Made by a program: the position numbers and the translations under genes. From the NCBI GenBank assembly GCA_021107335.1, contig JAIOSZ010000289.1, positions 1 to 8,924 on the forward strand: a stretch of 8,924 nucleotides of DNA. Reading direction: 5' to 3'. This DNA comes from Desulfuromonadaceae bacterium. GTDB lineage: Bacteria; Desulfobacterota; Desulfuromonadia; Desulfuromonadales; Syntrophotaleaceae. The notes beneath the pieces were generated by a model, which was given only the letters and a program-made list of their open reading frames with translations, was not told where the DNA came from and did no database searches. Positions within the stretch are counted from its first letter, which is position 1. Every line of letters begins with the position of its first letter. Shown in pieces: positions 6,248 to 8,924 of this stretch.

Positions 6248-7936
6248 ATGAGCAAGATTGAGCTGCCCGGCGAAAAAAGAAAGGGTCCGCTGACTCTGCG
6301 TAGCCGATCCCGCGCCACTTCCGTTAAGGAATTCAATGCCCTGTCTGCCGAAGAACGGTTGATCATGGTCCATGGTGCCCAGGGCCGGGCCAAATACGAT
6401 CTGTTGCTCGATGCGACTGACGGCCAGCAATTGCTGCAGCTCTTGCCGCCCCAGGACCTTTATCTTCTGGTCAAAGAATTGGGTCACGAAGATTCAAAAG
6501 ACCTTCTCGCCATGGCTAGTCCCAACCAGATAGTGGTCTGTGTCGATCTTGATGGTTGGAAGGGCGACGAAATCTGTGGTGCTAAATCGCTGGATTGGCT
6601 TTTGGCCGCCATTGGAACGGACCCAGAAGAGCTGCTTCCGCGCCTGCACGGTTTCGACTTTGACCTGCTGGTGCTGATACTGCAACGCTCGATTACGGTC
6701 CTTAAGGGGCCGGAAGATTTGTGCGATGACGACCAGGAACCGGGGTCTGGAGTGATGCCCTATGAGTTCGAGTTTCTTGATGAGGAACAGGCCAAGCCCC
6801 TTTATGCCTTAGTAGGTGCGCTGTTTTGCCAGGATGAGATTTTTTGTCGGCGGCTGTTGGAAGCTTTACGTAGTGAGTTGCCCTCAGTTTTGGAAGAAGA
6901 GGTTTATCAACAACGGCGCAACCGGCTTCTGGACTATGGTTTCCCTGATCCTGTGGATGCCATGGCAGTCTATGCTCGTCTCGATGTCGAAGCTTTCGAT
7001 CTGGCCGAATACTCTCGGCCGTCGACTTTGCCCGAGCCGGGACCGGTAGCGCCTGGCTTTGTTTTGACGCCGATGTCTTCACAGTATTTGCTGGCGGAGG
7101 TTTTGTCCGCAGGTATCGACGCCAGCAGTGTTTGGGACCTGAGCTTTCTCCTCAACCGGGTGATGGTTGCCGATGGTATCGATGTCGGCGACAGTGCCGC
7201 TGTGCAGGAGACCCTGGAAAAGGTGTACGGATGTCTCAATGTTGCCCTTGAGCAGCTCTGCGGCAGTGCGCTGGAGAAGGCCCGAGAAGTCTTCGACGGC
7301 ACTTATCTGCTGGGCTTGTTTCGACTTGGGCATAATGTCACCTTGAGATTGCAAGAGGAGGCCCGTCGCCTCCTGGACTCCGATATCGGTGCTTATCTGG
7401 ACGGTCCCTATGCAGCCCTGGTAATGGCCTTGCAAGGGCGGATGCCCTGTTATTGCATAGCCTTTGATGGTGATTCCCGTGCCGGTGAACTGCCCTTTTC
7501 TACTCTGCGGCAGGTGGAAGCGACACGGCAGCGGTTGGCCGAAGTGGAAGTGCAACGGCGTTTGTTTGAAGAGCGTTTTGACTTTGAATTGCCACATCGA
7601 CAAGAGCTGGAGGTGAATGGCGTTGTCGCTGATGATGCCGAGCAGTTGACTCTTTCGGATTTCTTTCTCACCGCGCTGGCCAATCGAGTGTTAGGCCGCG
7701 ACTTCGTGCCGGCGCCGATCTCCCCATCGGAGCTGCCGGTGTTGCATCGGCTGATTGCCGAAAATGGTCGTCTATCCGAAGCGTTGCGCCAGCAGACCCT
7801 GTCTTGGTTGGAATCTCTGGAACCGGGAGCTGGAAGCTTTGGCGATTTTTGTTTTAGTATTTGGGAAGAAGAGTTCTGCGCCCTTGACGCCACAGCCTTG
7901 GACCCGCGTTATATCGGGGGATTGTTGGTGAAATAA
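6248..7936 (+). CDS. Uncharacterised 562-residue soluble protein, probably DUF6178 family
   Basis: The start is the ATG at 6248, with AGGAG at 6232-6236 (11-nt spacing, slightly long). The frame is open back to 6173, but the upstream part covers the promoter and has no site of its own. The product is acidic, leucine-rich and mostly helical, with no signal peptide, membrane segment or recognised catalytic motif. Visible landmarks are a basic N-terminus (1-25), LSAEERLIMVHGAQGRAKYDLLLDA (about 32-56, helical), PYEFEFLDEEQAKPLYALV (171-189) and NRLLDYGFPDPVDAMAVY (225-242). The last, together with the length, reminds me of the DUF6178 proteins widespread in Desulfobacterota, whose function I do not know. 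It appears to be a single-gene unit divergent from the export operon. No terminator hairpin follows its TAA, so some readthrough into the cold-shock gene is possible. The gene is real; the family name is from memory. Confidence 0.85.
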   Translation: MSKIELPGEKRKGPLTLRSRSRATSVKEFNALSAEERLIMVHGAQGRAKYDLLLDATDGQQLLQLLPPQDLYLLVKELGHEDSKDLLAMASPNQIVVCVDLDGWKGDEICGAKSLDWLLAAIGTDPEELLPRLHGFDFDLLVLILQRSITVLKGPEDLCDDDQEPGSGVMPYEFEFLDEEQAKPLYALVGALFCQDEIFCRRLLEALRSELPSVLEEEVYQQRRNRLLDYGFPDPVDAMAVYARLDVEAFDLAEYSRPSTLPEPGPVAPGFVLTPMSSQYLLAEVLSAGIDASSVWDLSFLLNRVMVADGIDVGDSAAVQETLEKVYGCLNVALEQLCGSALEKAREVFDGTYLLGLFRLGHNVTLRLQEEARRLLDSDIGAYLDGPYAALVMALQGRMPCYCIAFDGDSRAGELPFSTLRQVEATRQRLAEVEVQRRLFEERFDFELPHRQELEVNGVVADDAEQLTLSDFFLTALANRVLGRDFVPAPISPSELPVLHRLIAENGRLSEALRQQTLSWLESLEPGAGSFGDFCFSIWEEEFCALDATALDPRYIGGLLVK

Positions 7937-8014
7937 CGGCTTACTATTAAATACAAACATAGTGTTAATAATACCCCTGAACATGAAAAAAACTAGCCGT
8001 TCGCTTGATTTCCC

Positions 8015-8040
8015 TTTAAACCTATGTTAATAGGTTTAAA
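8015..8040. repeat. Perfect 11-bp palindrome with 4-nt spacer upstream of the cold-shock gene
   Basis: TTTAAACCTAT (8015-8025) and ATAGGTTTAAA (8030-8040) are perfect inverted arms around GTTA. It lies in an AT-rich tract (7937-8045) after the 562-residue gene. There is no T run on either side, so it is not a standard terminator. A weak promoter can be drawn with TTGATT (8005-8010) and TAATAG (8028-8033), 17 nt apart, which would put the palindrome over the -10. An operator for a dimeric regulator is the simplest reading. Alternatively it is a hairpin ending or stabilising the upstream transcript. Confidence 0.6.
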
Positions 8041-8066
8041 TTAAGCGGCGATGGTGTCTACGGCTG

Positions 8067-8141
8067 GCGGCAACAATGGGTTGCCTGAGCGGTCGTTGAA
8101 ATTCCTGCTGGCTTATCTTTTTGAAGTTGCCGCAGGGCAAC
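8067..8141 (+). promoter_or_regulatory. Structured leader of the cold-shock gene with mutually exclusive hairpins
   Basis: Two local stems are visible: GGCAAC (8069-8074) with GTTGCC (8080-8085), and GTTGCC (8126-8131) with GGCAAC (8136-8141). Because they use the same 6-mer and its complement in mirrored order, the first arm can instead pair with the third. That pairing extends to a perfect 8 bp, GCGGCAAC (8067-8074) with GTTGCCGC (8126-8133), and destroys both local hairpins. The second and fourth arms can also pair. The ribosome binding site at 8168-8173 is outside all these helices. CspA-type mRNAs are known to have long leaders that refold with temperature, so a thermo-responsive switch is plausible, but it is not shown. 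Confidence 0.5.
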
Positions 8142-8180
8142 GGTACGTTTGGTCAAGTTGCGAAACAAAGGAGTAGAGAG

Positions 8181-8381
8181 ATGGCGGAAGGTGTAGTGAA
8201 GTGGTTTAATGATGCCAAGGGGTTCGGGTTTATCGAGCAGGAGGGTGGTCCCGATGTGTTTGTACATTTTTCGGTCATTCAGAGCGAAGGATTTAAATCG
8301 CTGGCCGAAGGCGAGCGGGTGAGCTTTGATATTACCGAAGGACAGAAAGGTCCCCAGGCAGCCAATGTAACGAAGGTTTAA
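8181..8381 (+). CDS. Cold-shock protein, CspA family
   Basis: This is a 66-residue, single-domain OB-fold nucleic-acid-binding protein. It has the family core in order: GVVKWFND (4-11), RNP1-like KGFGFI (13-18), RNP2-like DVFVHFS (25-31), and the closing GPQAANV near the end. It binds single-stranded RNA/DNA and melts RNA structure. Family members act as RNA chaperones, at low temperature or constitutively. AAGGAG (8168-8173) lies 7 nt before the ATG, which fixes the start; the frame extends upstream to a TTG at 8121 but without a ribosome site or family similarity. It is the end of the plus-strand block and is followed 26 nt later by a strong terminator. RNP2 has HFS where many family members have HFSAI; this one continues HFSVI, a normal variation. 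Confidence 0.97.
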   Translation: MAEGVVKWFNDAKGFGFIEQEGGPDVFVHFSVIQSEGFKSLAEGERVSFDITEGQKGPQAANVTKV

Positions 8382-8407
8382 GCCTGACCTGTTAACCATT
8401 TAGTTTC

Positions 8408-8441
8408 AAGGCTCCACGGTATTTACCGTGGAGCCTTTTTT
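8408..8441 (+). terminator. Rho-independent terminator of the cold-shock gene
   Basis: GGCTCCACGGTA (8410-8421) pairs perfectly with TACCGTGGAGCC (8424-8435), with AA/TT extending the stem outward, and is followed by six T residues (8436-8441). The tight loop probably opens the last A-T pair. On the minus strand only two T residues follow the hairpin, so it should be weak for the convergent methyltransferase gene. Confidence 0.93.
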
Positions 8442-8460
8442 GTTGGTGTTGCCGAAAGTC

Positions 8461-8549
8461 CGCCCTACTGCGTTACGGAGTTTTTTCAGGACCTCGACAT
8501 ACTAAAAGTATGCCTTCACCCCTGAAAAAACACCAAGCCTTGTAGGACG
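8461..8549. repeat. 89-nt imperfect palindromic element, possibly a dispersed repeat
   Basis: Three nested pairings share one centre: CATACT (8498-8503) with AGTATG (8507-8512) around AAA; GTTTTTTCAGG (8480-8490) with CCTGAAAAAAC (8521-8531), perfect over 11 bp; and CGCCCTAC (8461-8468) with GTAGGACG (8542-8549), one mismatch. Internal loops lie between them. The element sits between convergent genes, after the terminator, where REP/MITE-like palindromes are common. It is non-coding in any convincing frame. The A/T runs on both sides could also let it act as a weak bidirectional terminator for the methyltransferase gene. Confidence 0.65.
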
Positions 8550-8578
8550 AAATTTTTGCTTAGCCATTCTTGTAAGCT

Positions 8579-8610
8579 TTTGCGGGTCCATCTTTTTTAG
8601 TTTGCGGGTC
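8579..8610. repeat. Short direct repeat in the convergent intergenic region
   Basis: TTTGCGGGTC occurs at 8579-8588 and again at 8601-8610, a 22-nt period that is about two helical turns. It lies just beyond the 3' end of the methyltransferase gene. No further copy is seen. The rest of 8550-8656 shows no gene and no convincing terminator. Confidence 0.4.
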
Positions 8611-8656
8611 AGACGAGGCAATATTCAGTCAAGAGCGAGCAGACGGCAGGCGCCGG

Positions 8657-8924
8657 TCAGGCACTACGTCGCAGGGCCACAACGGTTTCAAGGTGGACGG
8701 TCTGGGGAAACATGTCCACGGGCTGCAGGTCGGTAACGGTGTAGCCTTTGGTTAGCAGCAGATCAAGATCGCGGGCCAAGGTCGTAGGGTTGCAGGAAAC
8801 ATAAATGATGGTGGCGGGTGCTAAGCCGGCAAGGGCTTCGAGAACTTCCGCTTGGCAGCCGCTGCGGGGGGGATTAACCACTGCAGCATCGATGCTGCCC
8901 GGGGCCAGGTCGTGGATCAATTCG
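8657..8924 (-). CDS. RNA (uracil-5-)-methyltransferase, RlmC/RlmD/TrmA family (C-terminal 88 residues)
   Basis: This is the C-terminal end of a gene that enters from the right edge; the frame is open to 8924 and the TTG at 8918-8920 is not a start. The fragment has the family's conserved end in order: NPPRSGC (fragment residues about 17-23), the catalytic loop IIYVSCNPTTLARDL, whose Cys is the nucleophile that attacks C6 of the target uridine, and DMFPQTVHLETV close to the C-terminus. The enzyme uses S-adenosylmethionine to make m5U in rRNA or tRNA. Which RNA cannot be decided from this part: NPPR resembles RlmC while the family also contains DPPR forms. The N-terminal TRAM and iron-sulfur regions are outside the window. 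It converges with the cold-shock gene. Confidence 0.93.
   Translation of the reverse strand, partial: ELIHDLAPGSIDAAVVNPPRSGCQAEVLEALAGLAPATIIYVSCNPTTLARDLDLLLTKGYTVTDLQPVDMFPQTVHLETVVALRRSA

Noticed and set aside
7935..8001. Inverted repeat AACGGCT/AGCCGTT as a terminator of the 562-residue gene
   Set aside because: The arms are 53 nt apart with no T run, so a functional terminator is unlikely.
8121..8180. Longer N-terminus for the cold-shock protein from the TTG at 8121
   Set aside because: The 20 extra residues do not belong to the CspA family, and the strong ribosome site lies just before the ATG at 8181.
8840..8880. Asn in place of Asp in the NPPR motif of the methyltransferase as a sign of inactivity
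   Set aside because: As I recall, RlmC-type enzymes naturally have NPPR, and the catalytic SCNP loop is intact here.
8918..8920. A start codon (TTG) for an 87-residue protein
   Set aside because: The frame stays open to the window edge, and the motifs are those of the C-terminal end of a roughly 400-residue methyltransferase.

Overview
The window looks like a chromosomal stretch of a Gram-negative bacterium with moderate-to-high GC. The gene content (a thrombospondin-type-3 OmpA-like porin, a LolA-like/ABC envelope operon, a protein that resembles the DUF6178 family, and a small cold-shock protein beside an RNA m5U methyltransferase) most resembles Desulfuromonadales/Desulfobacterota relatives such as Desulfuromonas or Pelobacter. 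That assignment is by impression, not by search. There is no sign of phage, insertion sequence, CRISPR or rRNA/tRNA.

Positions 1-6114 are all read from the minus strand. In transcription order this half begins with a five-gene, tightly packed operon: a periplasmic LolA-like lipoprotein-sorting protein (5359-6114), two paralogous FtsX/MacB-type permeases (4142-5362 and 2911-4140), a LolD/MacB-type ATPase (2176-2865) and an outer-membrane beta-barrel protein (950-2179). Two junctions are 4-nt ATGA overlaps, one has a 1-nt gap and one a 45-nt gap, so translation is probably coupled. Together the genes span inner membrane, periplasm and outer membrane, which suggests a dedicated, non-housekeeping route for extracting a lipid or lipoprotein and delivering it to the outer membrane. 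Downstream lies a separately promoted OmpA-like barrel with 90-bp, 30-residue calcium-binding repeats (1-860). It runs off the left edge.

From 6115 to 6247 is a divergent promoter region in which the best -10 candidates for the two directions overlap. To its right, on the plus strand, are a 562-residue protein of unknown function (6248-7936) and a 66-residue cold-shock protein (8181-8381) with a good terminator (8408-8441). The 244-nt gap before the cold-shock gene holds a perfect 11-bp palindrome. It also holds two hairpins built from the same 6-nt sequence and its complement, which can pair in mutually exclusive ways, a plausible RNA switch in the cold-shock leader.

The 215-nt gap after the terminator holds an 89-nt imperfect palindrome that looks like a dispersed repeat. 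The right edge carries the C-terminal end of a minus-strand RNA m5U methyltransferase (8657-8924), convergent with the cold-shock gene.

The most interesting items are the complete inner-to-outer-membrane export module, the cold-shock leader with alternative pairings, and the two palindromic elements.
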